In this document: piece after piece, positions 17,705 through 26,865 of the stretch
Numbering within the stretch: the stretch's first letter is position 1
How the letters are laid out: each line of letters begins with the position of its first letter
From: Salinicola sp.
Lineage (GTDB): Bacteria > Pseudomonadota > Gammaproteobacteria > Pseudomonadales > Halomonadaceae
Length of the DNA: 43,632 nt
Reading direction: 5' to 3'
Assembly (NCBI GenBank): GCA_002695065.1
Contig: NZNW01000077.1
Span: forward strand, 1 to 43,632
Program-made: the position numbers and the translations under genes
Notes under the pieces: model-generated
Database searches by the model: none
Told to the model about the DNA's origin: nothing
The model's input: the letters and a program-made list of their open reading frames with translations, nothing else

Positions 17705-18711
17705 GAGGCGTCTCGGTTGCTGGCATGGGTCGGGGCCGGGTTGGGCAGGGGGCGGCCGAAGCGGGCGCGGTAGGCGCTGGGCGCGAGTCCGTAGCGGCGC
17801 TGGAACTGGCGGCGCAGCTGTTCGGCGCCACCGATGCGGCAATGGTCGGCAATCCGTGCCAGCGGGGCATCGCTCTCGGCCAGTAGCCGTCGCGCCGACT
17901 CCAGCCGCAGCCGGGTCAGGAACTCCACCGGCGTCATCGAGAGTTGCTGGCGGAACAGGCGTTGAAAGTGGCGTGGTGTCACCGCCATCGCCGCGGCCAG
18001 ACTGTCGCTGTTCCAGTCGGCCAGCGGATCGTTCAGCACACGATCGACCAACGCGCGCAGCCTGCCATGGCTGGCGAGCTGGCAGCGCAGGCCTTCGCTG
18101 AATTGCGCCTGGTCGCCGGGCCGGTGCAGGAACATCACCAGCTCGCGGGCGACCTCGCTGGCCAGGCGATGATCGTGATCCGCCGCGACCAGGGCGAGCG
18201 CCAGATCCATGCCGGCGGTGACCCCGGCACTGGTGTAGAGGTTGCCGCATTGCCGGTAGAGCGCATCGGCCGCGACGTCGATCCCGGGAAACTCCCGCGC
18301 CAGGCGTTCGGCCTGACGCCAGTGGGTGGTGACGCAGCAGCCGTCGAGCAGTCCGGTTCTGGCCAGCGCGAAGGCCCCGCTGCAGATCGAGCCGACCCGG
18401 GACACCGAGGCGGCGCGTTCGGCGAGCTTGCGGATGACGGTGTCGTCCAGTTCATGCACGCCATGGCCGCCGGCCACCAGCAGCGTGCCGCTCGGGATGG
18501 TCGTGGCCGGCGACGGCGTTTCCAGGGCATGGGTGGCGACCAGCGTCATGCCGCCATTGGTCCGGACCTCGCCGGGTTCGATGGCAGTGAGGCGGAGCTC
18601 GTAATGCGGCCGGCCCAGCAGCGTATTGGCGCTGGCGAAGACCTGCCAGGGGCCGCTGGCATCCAGCAGTTGGCAGTCCGGGTAGACGAACAGATCGACG
18701 GTGTGGGTCAT
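17701..18711 (-). CDS. GlxA family AraC-type regulator (DJ-1/PfpI domain plus HTH)
   Basis: 336-residue two-domain regulator. Residues 1-190 form a DJ-1/PfpI (class I glutamine amidotransferase-like) domain with the nucleophile elbow GSICSGAFALARTGLLDG and TTHW; residues about 225-330 form the AraC DNA-binding domain with two helix-turn-helix units (SLAAAMAVTPRHFQRLFRQQ and ARIADHCRIGGAEQLRRQFQ, then the PSAYRARF end). This FtrA/GlxA architecture is usually a ligand-sensing transcription factor, not an enzyme. The start at 18711 (MTHTVDLFVYPD) is where the domain begins; the in-frame extension upstream has no domain features. It is coupled to the MFS gene by a four-base overlap. Confidence 0.93.
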   Translation of the reverse strand: MTHTVDLFVYPDCQLLDASGPWQVFASANTLLGRPHYELRLTAIEPGEVRTNGGMTLVATHALETPSPATTIPSGTLLVAGGHGVHELDDTVIRKLAERAASVSRVGSICSGAFALARTGLLDGCCVTTHWRQAERLAREFPGIDVAADALYRQCGNLYTSAGVTAGMDLALALVAADHDHRLASEVARELVMFLHRPGDQAQFSEGLRCQLASHGRLRALVDRVLNDPLADWNSDSLAAAMAVTPRHFQRLFRQQLSMTPVEFLTRLRLESARRLLAESDAPLARIADHCRIGGAEQLRRQFQRRYGLAPSAYRARFGRPLPNPAPTHASNRDAS

Positions 18712-18953
18712 GGCATCGTCCGGTGGTGTTAGACAGGCAGTTTGCGCCGGGCGAGGTATGTCGGCAATGATGCCATGACCACCGAAAACGACATTCGACC
18801 CGCCGTCGCTGTGGGGCTGGTGGTGGCGGCGATTCATCCTTTAGTCGGCTTTGTCGCCTGGAGTGGTTCGACCGGCTATCGAAGCGGGGCCGCCGGGATT
18901 ATCATTCTTGGCGCATTAGTAACGTGCTAATTATTTTTTCAGGAGTTCAGGTC

Positions 18954-20264
18954 ATGATGGATGTCACGTTGCGGGTCATCAAAATCGGTGGGGCGTGGGC
19001 GGTGCTGCTGGGCGGTCTCGGGGTCATCGGCCAGGTGCAGGCCTACTCGGCATTTTCTCCGGATTCCCCTTATCTGCTGGGGGACTGGGGAGGCGAGCGC
19101 ACGGCGCTGGAGAGCGCCGGGATCTCCTTCGACTTCGATTACGTGGGCGAGGCGGCCACGATCCTCGATGGCGGTTACCACGACAGTCACGTGGCGAAAT
19201 ATTCGGACCAGTTCGCGGTCGGTGCCAATTTCGATCTCGACAAGCTGGCTGGCATTCCCGACGCGGAATTCCAGCTCACCGTCACCAACCGTAATGGCCA
19301 TAGCGTCAATGACCGGATGAGCGATCCCGGCGCCACCGTTGGTGGCTCGTCGGTGCAGGAAGTCCAGGGGCGCGGGCCGGTCACCAGGCTGACCCAGTTC
19401 TGGTACCGCCAGCGTTTCTTCAATGACGCGCTTGCCGTCAAGCTCGGGCGAATTCCGTTCGGCGACGACTTCGCCACCATCGACAGCAACTTCCAGAACC
19501 TGGCATTCGGCGGCGCACAGCCGGGCAACTGGGGCAATAACATCTACAACTGGCCGATCGCCCAGTGGGCTGCGGTGATCCGCGCCAACGTCACGCCCGA
19601 GTGGTATGCCCAGGTGGGCGCTTTCAACATCAACGACAGCAACCTAGAGAACGACAACGGTTTCGACCTGCGCACCAGCGGCACCGAGGGCACCCTGTTC
19701 CCCGTGGAAGTGGGCTACACGCCGAAGCTGGATGGCATGGCCGGCGCCTACAAACTCGGCTTCTACACCCAGAACGTGGAGAATCGCGCCTATGGCGATG
19801 GTCCGGATACCCGCACCAGTGACACCAACACCGGGCTCTACTACGTGGTCCAGCAGCAGGTGACCCAGCGTGGCGGCAACGCGGATCGTGGCCTGACGCT
19901 GTTCAGCATGGGCAACGCCAACAACGGTGACACCGCGGGCATCGATCGCTACGTCTCTATCGGCGCGACCTACGCAGGGCCGTTCGATGCGCGTCCGCAG
20001 GATGACGCCGGCATCGGCCTGGCGTATCTTCACGTCAACGACGACGTCAACGATTATGTCGGCTACTACAATGCCACGCCGGCCGGTTCGCTCTCGCCCC
20101 TGCCGCGTCAGGGTCACGAATACGACGCCGAGGTCTACTACAGCTTCAACCTGACCAACTACCTGACGTTACGGCCCAACCTGCAGTACGTGGCCAATCC
20201 GTCGGCGGTGGATTCGGTCGACAATGCCTGGGTGGCGGGCACCATGATCACGGCGAGTTTCTGA
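18954..20264 (+). CDS. OprB family carbohydrate-selective porin
   Basis: 436-residue outer-membrane porin of the OprB type. A signal peptide (MMDVTLRVIKIGG, hydrophobic core, cleavage after QVQA) is followed by YLLGDWGGERTALESAGISFDFDY, the recognisable OprB N-terminus, then alternating amphipathic beta strands and a C-terminal aromatic residue (TMITASF) needed for outer-membrane insertion. AGGAG lies 8 bases before the first of two adjacent ATGs; an in-frame ATG at 18924 precedes the ribosome site and is not used. It probably lets sugars or small organic acids diffuse in. The tctCBA transporter on the other side of the terminator could be a functional partner; no shared transcription. Confidence 0.92.
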   Translation: MMDVTLRVIKIGGAWAVLLGGLGVIGQVQAYSAFSPDSPYLLGDWGGERTALESAGISFDFDYVGEAATILDGGYHDSHVAKYSDQFAVGANFDLDKLAGIPDAEFQLTVTNRNGHSVNDRMSDPGATVGGSSVQEVQGRGPVTRLTQFWYRQRFFNDALAVKLGRIPFGDDFATIDSNFQNLAFGGAQPGNWGNNIYNWPIAQWAAVIRANVTPEWYAQVGAFNINDSNLENDNGFDLRTSGTEGTLFPVEVGYTPKLDGMAGAYKLGFYTQNVENRAYGDGPDTRTSDTNTGLYYVVQQQVTQRGGNADRGLTLFSMGNANNGDTAGIDRYVSIGATYAGPFDARPQDDAGIGLAYLHVNDDVNDYVGYYNATPAGSLSPLPRQGHEYDAEVYYSFNLTNYLTLRPNLQYVANPSAVDSVDNAWVAGTMITASF

Positions 20265-20308
20265 TCAGGGCCGGTTTGCAACCTCATGTGCGATCGGTTC
20301 CACGCAAG

Positions 20309-20334
20309 AACGGCTGCCCTTGGGCAGCCGTTTC
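20309..20334. terminator. Bidirectional terminator between porin and tctA
   Basis: An 11-bp stem AACGGCTGCCC / GGGCAGCCGTT with a 2-base loop (effectively a CTTG tetraloop), flanked by TTTCC on the plus side and by TTCTTG on the minus reading. It lies midway between the converging porin and tctA genes and can serve both. T runs are short on each side. Confidence 0.75.
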
Positions 20335-20405
20335 CGTGATGGTGCTTCGATACCGTCCGCGCCAAGCGTTGGCTTCGAATCGCGCATGGCCGCGACAGGC
20401 TCCTC

Positions 20406-21932
20406 CTATGCGGGCCGTGTTCCCAGCCCGTTATCCTTGGGCTTGCGAATCACCATGAAGTAGAAGAACACCGCGGTCAGCGCGATGAAGAAGAGGCTGT
20501 CCGGGCTGGTGAAGAAGATCAGCGGGTTACCGTCGTTGATGGAAAGCGCTCGACGGCAGTACTCCTCCAGGCTCGGACCGAGCACGAACCCCAGCAGCAG
20601 GCAGACGGTGGGATACTTCTGCTTGCGCAGGTAGTAGGCCAGCACGCCGAACACCAATGCCAGCGCCATCTGGAACGTGGAGTAGGTGGCCACGTAGCTG
20701 CCCACCAGTGCGACGATGGCAATGCTCGAGTAGAGCACGTCACGGCGGATCGACACGATCTTGAGAAAGTAGGGGCCGAGCAGGTAGAGCGTCAGCGGGA
20801 TCAGGATCAGGGCGCTGACGAACAGCGAGGCGAACATCGGCGCGATCAGGTCGAGCTGCTGGGTCATGAACTGCGGGCCGGGCTGCAGACCGTTGATGAC
20901 CAGCACGCCGAGCACGATGGCGGTGGTCGGATCGCCGGGGATGCCGAACGTCAGCATCGGTACGAACGCGCCGCCGCACATCGAGTTGTTGGCGCATTCT
21001 GCCGCCGCGATACCTTCCGGGTTGCCCTTGCCGTAACGCTCCGGATGCTTGGAGGAGCGCATCGATTCGGCGTAGGAGACGAAAGCCGCCATCGAGCCGC
21101 CGGCGCCGGGGAGAATGCCGACCGCGTAGCCGATGACCGCGCTTTTCAGGTAGCGCAGCGCGCCGATCTCGCGGACTTCGGAGAGCGGCGGGATGAAATC
21201 GCGACGTCTCACCTTGGCCGCCTTGATCATGCTCGGGTCGACGGTGCGGGTGCTACGGCTGTCGGCTTGGACCAGTAGCTCGCTGATGGCGAAGGTGCCG
21301 ATGATCAGCGGCATCATGTCGATGCCCTGGACCAGCACGCCGGTGCCGAAGGTGAAGCGGGCCAGCGGCTGGACCACGTCGATGCCGATGGTGGCGACCA
21401 TGACGCCGAACAGGGTCGCGATCATGCCCTTGGTGATCGATCCGCGCTGGGAAATGATGATCACGATCAGCGCAAAGGCGATCAGCGAGAACTTGCCCGG
21501 CGTGCGGATCAGCAGGGCCACGTCCGCCGCCAGCGGCGCCATCACCATCAGCAGCAGGGCGCCCAGCGAACCGCCGATCATCGAACCCAGTGCGGCGTGA
21601 CCGAGCGCCTTGGCACCCTCGCCGCGCTGCTGCATCGGGTAACCTTCCAGGGCGGTCATCATCGACGAGGGCGCCCCGGGAATGTTGATGGTGGTGGCGG
21701 TGATGCTGCCGCTGCACATCCCGGCCATGAAGATGCTGGCGCAGGCGACCAGCGCCGTGGTCACGTCGAGGCTGTAGGTCAGCGGCAGCAGCAGGGCAAT
21801 GGCCAGTACCGAGGTCAGCCCCGGCACCGCGCCGAAGAAGGTGCCGATCAGGAATCCCCCGATCATGTAGAGCAGGGTTTCGGGATTGGCGAGGGCGGCG
21901 AAACCACCCAGCAGCCCGGAGATCGCGTCCAT
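20406..21932 (-). CDS. tctA: Tripartite tricarboxylate transporter large membrane subunit TctA
   Basis: 508-residue inner-membrane protein with about 12 helices, the main transport subunit of a TTT-family secondary carrier for citrate-like carboxylates. Family signatures include GGFLIGTFFGAVPGL, MCSGSITATTINIPGAPSS (repeat 1), PGAGGSMAAFVSYAESMR, EGIAAAECANNS and FGIPGDPTTAIVLG (repeat 2). The start at 21932 (MDAISGLLGG) has GGAG 9 bases upstream; an ATG two codons earlier (21938) overlaps the tctB stop as ATGA and is the alternative. Last gene of the minus-strand tctCBA operon. Confidence 0.94.
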   Translation of the reverse strand: MDAISGLLGGFAALANPETLLYMIGGFLIGTFFGAVPGLTSVLAIALLLPLTYSLDVTTALVACASIFMAGMCSGSITATTINIPGAPSSMMTALEGYPMQQRGEGAKALGHAALGSMIGGSLGALLLMVMAPLAADVALLIRTPGKFSLIAFALIVIIISQRGSITKGMIATLFGVMVATIGIDVVQPLARFTFGTGVLVQGIDMMPLIIGTFAISELLVQADSRSTRTVDPSMIKAAKVRRRDFIPPLSEVREIGALRYLKSAVIGYAVGILPGAGGSMAAFVSYAESMRSSKHPERYGKGNPEGIAAAECANNSMCGGAFVPMLTFGIPGDPTTAIVLGVLVINGLQPGPQFMTQQLDLIAPMFASLFVSALILIPLTLYLLGPYFLKIVSIRRDVLYSSIAIVALVGSYVATYSTFQMALALVFGVLAYYLRKQKYPTVCLLLGFVLGPSLEEYCRRALSINDGNPLIFFTSPDSLFFIALTAVFFYFMVIRKPKDNGLGTRPA

Positions 21933-21934
21933 GA

Positions 21935-22483
21935 TCATTGACTCCAGAGAGTGGGCAGGCGGACCTGGAAGACGACCTCGAACAGCAGGTAGCCCGCCAG
22001 GGTGATGGCAATGGCGGCGATCAGCTTGGTCAGCCATTTATCGCGGAAGCCACCGCCGAACAGACAGCAAAGCAGCAATACGTAGACGAACGTCGCGACG
22101 AAGTAGCCGATCAGATCGAACGCCAGCAGATAGCCCGCCGTCAGCACGACGACGCCGATCGCGCCGAGGGAGAGCCCGGCGTACTGGCGGCCGCTGGGAA
22201 TCTCATCGTGGCTTTCCGCGTCGATGGACGACGATTCGGCGGATGCCCTGGCCCTGCCGCGCAGCGCATGAATCATGGCGCAGGAGAGCGCAATCAGCAT
22301 GATGATCGCGGTCGCGATGGGGAAGAAGGACGCGGTCATGTTGCCGGCCTTCATCGGTGGCCCGAGCTGGATCGCCGAGACCAGATAGATCAGGGTGATG
22401 ATCGCGAGCGCCGCTGGGACACAGAATTCACCGCCTAGTCCAGCGCGTCGGGAAGAGTGCGGAGATGATGGTTTCAACGACAT
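21935..22483 (-). CDS. tctB: Tripartite tricarboxylate transporter small membrane subunit TctB
   Basis: 182-residue membrane protein with four helices (around residues 24-42, 46-68, 100-120 and 125-145, with a further one near the C-terminus) separated by a charged, likely cytoplasmic loop (RGRARASAESSSIDAESHDEI). This is the usual shape of TctB, which is poorly conserved in sequence and recognised mostly by its position between tctC and tctA. The start at 22483 has AGGTG 4-5 bases upstream; in-frame starts further upstream run through a hairpin and are unlikely. Essential partner of TctA in the TTT carrier. Confidence 0.88.
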   Translation of the reverse strand: MSLKPSSPHSSRRAGLGGEFCVPAALAIITLIYLVSAIQLGPPMKAGNMTASFFPIATAIIMLIALSCAMIHALRGRARASAESSSIDAESHDEIPSGRQYAGLSLGAIGVVVLTAGYLLAFDLIGYFVATFVYVLLLCCLFGGGFRDKWLTKLIAAIAITLAGYLLFEVVFQVRLPTLWSQ

Positions 22484-22504
22484 AGGGCACCTGAAGTCGC
22501 AGCG

Positions 22505-22531
22505 CTGCGCCATGCGAACGGCATGGCGCAG
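22505..22531 (-). other. Strong hairpin in the tctC-tctB junction
   Basis: Perfect 11-bp stem CTGCGCCATGC / GCATGGCGCAG with a 5-base loop in the 74-base gap between the tctC stop and the tctB start. No T run follows on the minus strand, so it is not a normal terminator. In binding-protein operons such hairpins often protect the upstream mRNA and keep the soluble receptor in excess of the membrane subunits; that role is inferred here. Confidence 0.7.
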
Positions 22532-22557
22532 TGTGGATAGGAACGAACGCGGGTGGC

Positions 22558-23538
22558 TTATTTCTCCAGCACGCCCTGGTCGACCAGATCGTCCATGGTG
22601 TTGAAGAGCTGCTGCTGGGTATCGCTCGCCCACTGGGTCACGTCGTCGGCTCCCAGCCAGGCGGGCGTCACGCCGATCTGTTTCAGCCACTGCTGGAATT
22701 CGTCACTCTCATAGGCCTTGTGGTACGTGGCTTCCAGCTTCTCGATCACGTCGTCCGGCGTACGCGCCGGGGCCACCATGATGATGAAGCTGCCCATCTG
22801 CAGGTCGAGGCCGGTATCGGTCTCGGTGACCGGCGGTACATTGGGGAAGCCTTCATTCTGAGTGTCGGAAAATTCGACCAGACCGCGCGCCTGGCCGGAC
22901 TCGATCAGCGGTGCCAGATCGCCGAGACTGGTGACGACGGCATCGACTTCGCCGTTGAGCAGGGCTTCCTTTTGCGACGCTGCGCTGTTGTCGTAGGAGA
23001 CGATCTTGAACTTGGCGCCGGTCTGTTCCTGGAGCTGCAGCAGCGTCAGGTGGGTTCTGGCCCCCATGTTCTGGATGCCGACGCGGATACTGCTGGGCTT
23101 CTCCTTGGCCGCGGCGATCAGGTCGTCCAGCGTCTTGTAGGGAGAGTTTTCCGGCACGGTGATCGCATCGGCTTCGCTGGTGATGCGCGCGATCATGCGC
23201 ATCTTGTCCATGTCGAAGCCGGGCAGCATGTTCTTCCACGGGATCGTGATGATGCTGTCGTAGGTGATCGCGGCGATGGTCTGCCCGTCCGGGCGCGCTT
23301 TCATCAACTGGAGCAGGCCGGTTGCGGTCATGCCGCCTTCCACGTTCTCGACATACATCGAGACGGGCAGCGACTCTTCGGCGATGTTGGAGGCCTTGCG
23401 AACGATGGCGTCGGTACCGCCGCCGGCGGCTGCCGGCACGATGACGCGGATATCCCGATTCGGGAAGTCGGCTTGGGCGGTGCCTACCGTCAGTGATGCC
23501 AGGCAGGCGATTCCCAGCAGGGTTTTCTTGAACGTCAT
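22558..23538 (-). CDS. tctC: Tripartite tricarboxylate transporter periplasmic binding protein TctC
   Basis: 326-residue periplasmic receptor of the TctC/Bug family. A signal peptide (MTFKKTLLGIACLASLTVGTAQA) precedes the mature start DFPNRDIRVIVPAAAGGGTDAIVR, where the PAAAGGGTD loop is the Bug-family carboxylate-binding motif. Later landmarks are VENVEGGMTATG and the closing helices (DDVIEKLEATYHKAYESDEF). AAGGA lies 7 bases before the ATG. It feeds TctB/TctA; typical ligands are citrate, tricarballylate or other carboxylates. First gene of the operon, with 298 bases of upstream space shared with divergent glnE. Confidence 0.94.
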   Translation of the reverse strand: MTFKKTLLGIACLASLTVGTAQADFPNRDIRVIVPAAAGGGTDAIVRKASNIAEESLPVSMYVENVEGGMTATGLLQLMKARPDGQTIAAITYDSIITIPWKNMLPGFDMDKMRMIARITSEADAITVPENSPYKTLDDLIAAAKEKPSSIRVGIQNMGARTHLTLLQLQEQTGAKFKIVSYDNSAASQKEALLNGEVDAVVTSLGDLAPLIESGQARGLVEFSDTQNEGFPNVPPVTETDTGLDLQMGSFIIMVAPARTPDDVIEKLEATYHKAYESDEFQQWLKQIGVTPAWLGADDVTQWASDTQQQLFNTMDDLVDQGVLEK

Positions 23539-23836
23539 GAGGTAATCCTTGGCAGTGGGTGGACTTCGAGAGCGGGCCGGCAGATTGAGGAGCGCTTGTG
23601 ATTGTAGGAGTGCACATGGACCCGGCTGATTGGCTTGTGCCTTTGTAGTCGGTTTATTCGTACGATGTAATACAACCTTGGTTTGACACCGTGCATCTGG
23701 CCTAGCCACGGCGCCAATCGGTCGAGGCATCGGCACTTAGTCAACGACCTTCGTCGCTTGGGTCTCGCTAGAGGCTTTCGTTATGCTGGTCGGGCCTATC
23801 CGCGTTGACCCGCCCATCGCCTGCCTGGAGCCCCTG

Positions 23837-26797
23837 ATGCCGTTACCCGAGTGCTGGTTTGCCGACATGGATCTCCCCGCGGAGCTGGAAAGTGCCAGGC
23901 GCGAAGCCAGGCAGCGGCTGGATGAGGCGTTAGGCGCCGGCGTGGAGCCGGCGGTCGCCGAGGCGTGGCATTCGCTGGACGGGACCCGGGGAGGCGAGCT
24001 GGCCCGTCTGGTGCTGCTGTCGGACTTTGCGCTGGATGCCCTGGCTACGCGCCCGGCGCTGTTGCCCGCCGCGCTGGAGATGGGCGAGCTTGAAGCGGCT
24101 CCGGACCGGGCGCTGCTGGAGGAGATACTGCGCGAGGCGCTGGCGATGGCGGACAGCGAGGAGACGCTTCACCGCGTCTTGCGTCGTTTCCGCCAGGCGC
24201 GAATGCTCGGCATCGTCTGGCGCGACCTCAACGGTGGCGACATGTGGCGGACCGCCCGCGCCGTCTCCGAACTGGCGGAAATCTGCCTCGAAGGGGCGCT
24301 GGGGTGGCTCGAGGGGCATTTCGCGGCCCGCTGGGGGACACCGGCTCCACGCGCCGACGGCGCGGCCCAGCGCCTGATCGTGCTGGGCATGGGCAAGCTC
24401 GGCGCCGGCGAACTCAATCTCTCCTCGGACATCGACCTGATCTTCGCCTTTCCCGAAAAGGGCACCACCCAGGGGGGAGCGCGAGAGTACGAGCACCAGC
24501 AATATTTCACCAAGCTGGGGCAGAAGCTGATCGCCGCACTGGACGCGATCTCCGCCGACGGCTTCGTGTTCCGGGTCGACATGCGACTGCGCCCGCTGGG
24601 CGATGGCGGGCCGCTGGTCGGCAGCTTCAACACCTTCACCAGCTACTACCAGGACCAGGGGCGGGAGTGGGAGCGCTATGCCATGCTCAAGGCGCGCCCC
24701 GTCGCCGGCGACATCGATGCCGGATACCAGCTGCTCGGTGAACTCAAGCCTTTCATCTACCGCAAGTATCTCGACTTCGGTGCGATCGAGTCGCTGCGCG
24801 ACATGAAGGCGATGATCCATCGCGAGGTCAAGCGGCTGGGACGGGACGACAACATCAAGCTGGGGCGAGGGGGGATCCGGGAGGTCGAGTTCGTGGTCCA
24901 GGCGTTTCAGTTGATACGTGGCGGCCGGGACACCGAACTTCAGGTGACCTCGCTGCGGGATGCGATGTCGCAACTGGTCGCGCTGGAGCTGCTGCCGCAG
25001 GCGGTGGTCGACGAGCTGCGCGAGGATTACGTCTTCCTGCGGGATCTGGAACATGCGCTGCAGGCGCAGCAGGACCGCCAGACGCAGACGCTGCCGGGCG
25101 ACCCGGAGAACCAGGCGAGGTTGGCAATGGCCATGCGGATGCCGGACTGGGGAGCGTTGAGAGAGGCGCTCGCGGCCTGTCGTGAGCGGGTGCGACGTCA
25201 TTTCGACGCGGTGATCGCCGATCCCGATGACGAATCGCCGTCCCCGGAGGACGAGACGGGCCGGCACGACGTCGCCTGGCGGCAGCTGTGGCAGGGGGAG
25301 ATGGACGACGCCGAGGCGGAGCGAACGCTGGCGGCGGCAGGCTTCGAGCTGCCCGAGTCGCTGCGGCGACTGGGCGCCTTCCGGGACTCCCGCGGCGTGA
25401 AGTCGATGCAGCGGATCGGCTACGAGCGTCTCGATGCCGTCATGCCGCTGCTGCTGGAAGCGGCGGCGGAGAGCGAAGCGCCGAGCGTGGCCCTGGAGCG
25501 CGTGCTGCCGCTGATCGAGGCGGTGCTGCGGCGTACCGCCTACCTGTCGCTGCTGCGCGAGAATCCGCAGGTGCTGCCGTCGCTGGTCCGGCTCTGCTCG
25601 GCCAGCCCCTGGATTGCCGAACAGCTGGCCCGCCATCCCATCCTGCTCGACGAGCTGCTGACCCCCGCGACGCTCTACTCGCCGGCCGACAAGCAGCGGC
25701 TGGCGGATGAACTGCGCCAGACCCTGGCGCGGATTCCCGAAGACGACGAGGAGGGGTGGCTGGAGGCGATGCGGGTCTTCAAGCAGACCCAGGTGCTGCG
25801 CGTGGCCGCCTCCGACATCGCCGGGGGGCGCGTATTGATGAAGGTCAGCGACTACCTGACCGCGATCGCCGAGGTGGTGCTGGATAGCGTATTGCGGATG
25901 GCGTGGCGCTCGCTGACGGCACGATACGGCCAACCCAGCGCCCGGGATTCGGCGGATCAGGCGGGTTTCCTGATCGTCGGCTACGGCAAGCTGGGTGGCA
26001 TCGAGCTGGGATACGGCTCCGATCTCGACCTGGTGTTCCTATACGACGCCGCGCCGCAGGGCGTCACCGACGGTGCCAAGTCGATCGACAACCTGGTGTT
26101 CTTCACCCGTCTGGGCCAGCGGATCATTCATCTGCTCACCGCCACCACGCCAAGCGGCACGCTCTACGAGGTCGACATGCGCCTGCGCCCTTCGGGCAAT
26201 GCCGGGTTGCTGGTCTCCTCGCTGGACGCGTTCGCCGAGTACCAGCGCAAGGAGGCCTGGATCTGGGAGCATCAGGCGCTGGTGCGCGCGCGGGCGGTGG
26301 CCGGCGACGATGCCCTGGGCGAGCGTTTCGAGGCCGTCCGCCGGGAAGTGCTGGGGCGAGAGCGCGACTGCGACGAGCTGCGTCGGGAAGTGGTCGGGAT
26401 GCGGCACAAGATGCGCGAGCATCTGGGTAGCGGTGCCGAGGCAAGAGAGGCGGGGCAGTTCCACCTCAAGCAGGATGCCGGTGGCCTGGTGGACATCGAG
26501 TTCATGAACCAGTACGCCGTGCTGGCCCTGTCGGCAACGACGCCGGCCCTGCTCGAGGTTACCGACAATATGCGGCTGCTGGATGCGCTGGCCCAGAGCG
26601 GCAGGTTACCCGAGCAGGATGCCCGCGATCTGCAGGCGGCCTATCTGGCCTATCGCGACGCCAGTCACCGGGCGGCACTGGCCAAGGGGCGCAGCCTGGT
26701 GTCGGGGGAGGTCTTCGCCGATCATCGCGACACCGTCTCCCGGCTGTGGGATCGCTGGATGCGCCCGGCGTCCGACGATGAGACGAAAGATCACTGA
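23837..26797 (+). CDS. glnE: Bifunctional glutamine synthetase adenylyltransferase/deadenylylase
   Basis: 986-residue enzyme that adds and removes AMP on glutamine synthetase in response to PII and glutamine. Both nucleotidyltransferase domains are intact: GMGKLGAGELNLSSDIDLIF near residue 185 (N-terminal adenylyl-removing half, followed by RGGIREVEFVVQAFQLI) and YGKLGGIELGYGSDLDLVF near 715 (C-terminal adenylylating half, followed by DMRLRPSGNAGLLVSS and DAGGLVDIEFMNQY). The paired Asp residues of the GSDxDL motifs are present in each. Start 23837 (MPLPECWF) has TGGAG 6 bases upstream; an in-frame ATG at 23783 would add 18 residues. A perfect TTGACA lies about 150 bases upstream but no good -10 box. 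Confidence 0.96.
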   Translation: MPLPECWFADMDLPAELESARREARQRLDEALGAGVEPAVAEAWHSLDGTRGGELARLVLLSDFALDALATRPALLPAALEMGELEAAPDRALLEEILREALAMADSEETLHRVLRRFRQARMLGIVWRDLNGGDMWRTARAVSELAEICLEGALGWLEGHFAARWGTPAPRADGAAQRLIVLGMGKLGAGELNLSSDIDLIFAFPEKGTTQGGAREYEHQQYFTKLGQKLIAALDAISADGFVFRVDMRLRPLGDGGPLVGSFNTFTSYYQDQGREWERYAMLKARPVAGDIDAGYQLLGELKPFIYRKYLDFGAIESLRDMKAMIHREVKRLGRDDNIKLGRGGIREVEFVVQAFQLIRGGRDTELQVTSLRDAMSQLVALELLPQAVVDELREDYVFLRDLEHALQAQQDRQTQTLPGDPENQARLAMAMRMPDWGALREALAACRERVRRHFDAVIADPDDESPSPEDETGRHDVAWRQLWQGEMDDAEAERTLAAAGFELPESLRRLGAFRDSRGVKSMQRIGYERLDAVMPLLLEAAAESEAPSVALERVLPLIEAVLRRTAYLSLLRENPQVLPSLVRLCSASPWIAEQLARHPILLDELLTPATLYSPADKQRLADELRQTLARIPEDDEEGWLEAMRVFKQTQVLRVAASDIAGGRVLMKVSDYLTAIAEVVLDSVLRMAWRSLTARYGQPSARDSADQAGFLIVGYGKLGGIELGYGSDLDLVFLYDAAPQGVTDGAKSIDNLVFFTRLGQRIIHLLTATTPSGTLYEVDMRLRPSGNAGLLVSSLDAFAEYQRKEAWIWEHQALVRARAVAGDDALGERFEAVRREVLGRERDCDELRREVVGMRHKMREHLGSGAEAREAGQFHLKQDAGGLVDIEFMNQYAVLALSATTPALLEVTDNMRLLDALAQSGRLPEQDARDLQAAYLAYRDASHRAALAKGRSLVSGEVFADHRDTVSRLWDRWMRPASDDETKDH

Positions 26798-26865
26798 AAA
26801 CACCGTTTGATTAAGATAACATTAACGGGTCATGACGCCTGCGTTACGGTTCGGAGTGGCCCACC

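Noticed and set aside
18742-18930. Small plus-strand frame (51-62 residues) with a hydrophobic stretch before the porin
   Set aside because: No ribosome site at its ATG (18775), ends inside the porin leader and has no recognisable features; kept as intergenic.
18915-18931. ATTAG-N7-CTAAT repeat before the porin as an operator
   Set aside because: Only 5-bp arms in AT-rich DNA next to the ribosome site; could be chance.
23930-25933. 667-codon minus-strand frame opposite glnE
   Set aside because: Low-complexity Arg/Gln/His-rich text without motifs; glnE is complete on the plus strand.
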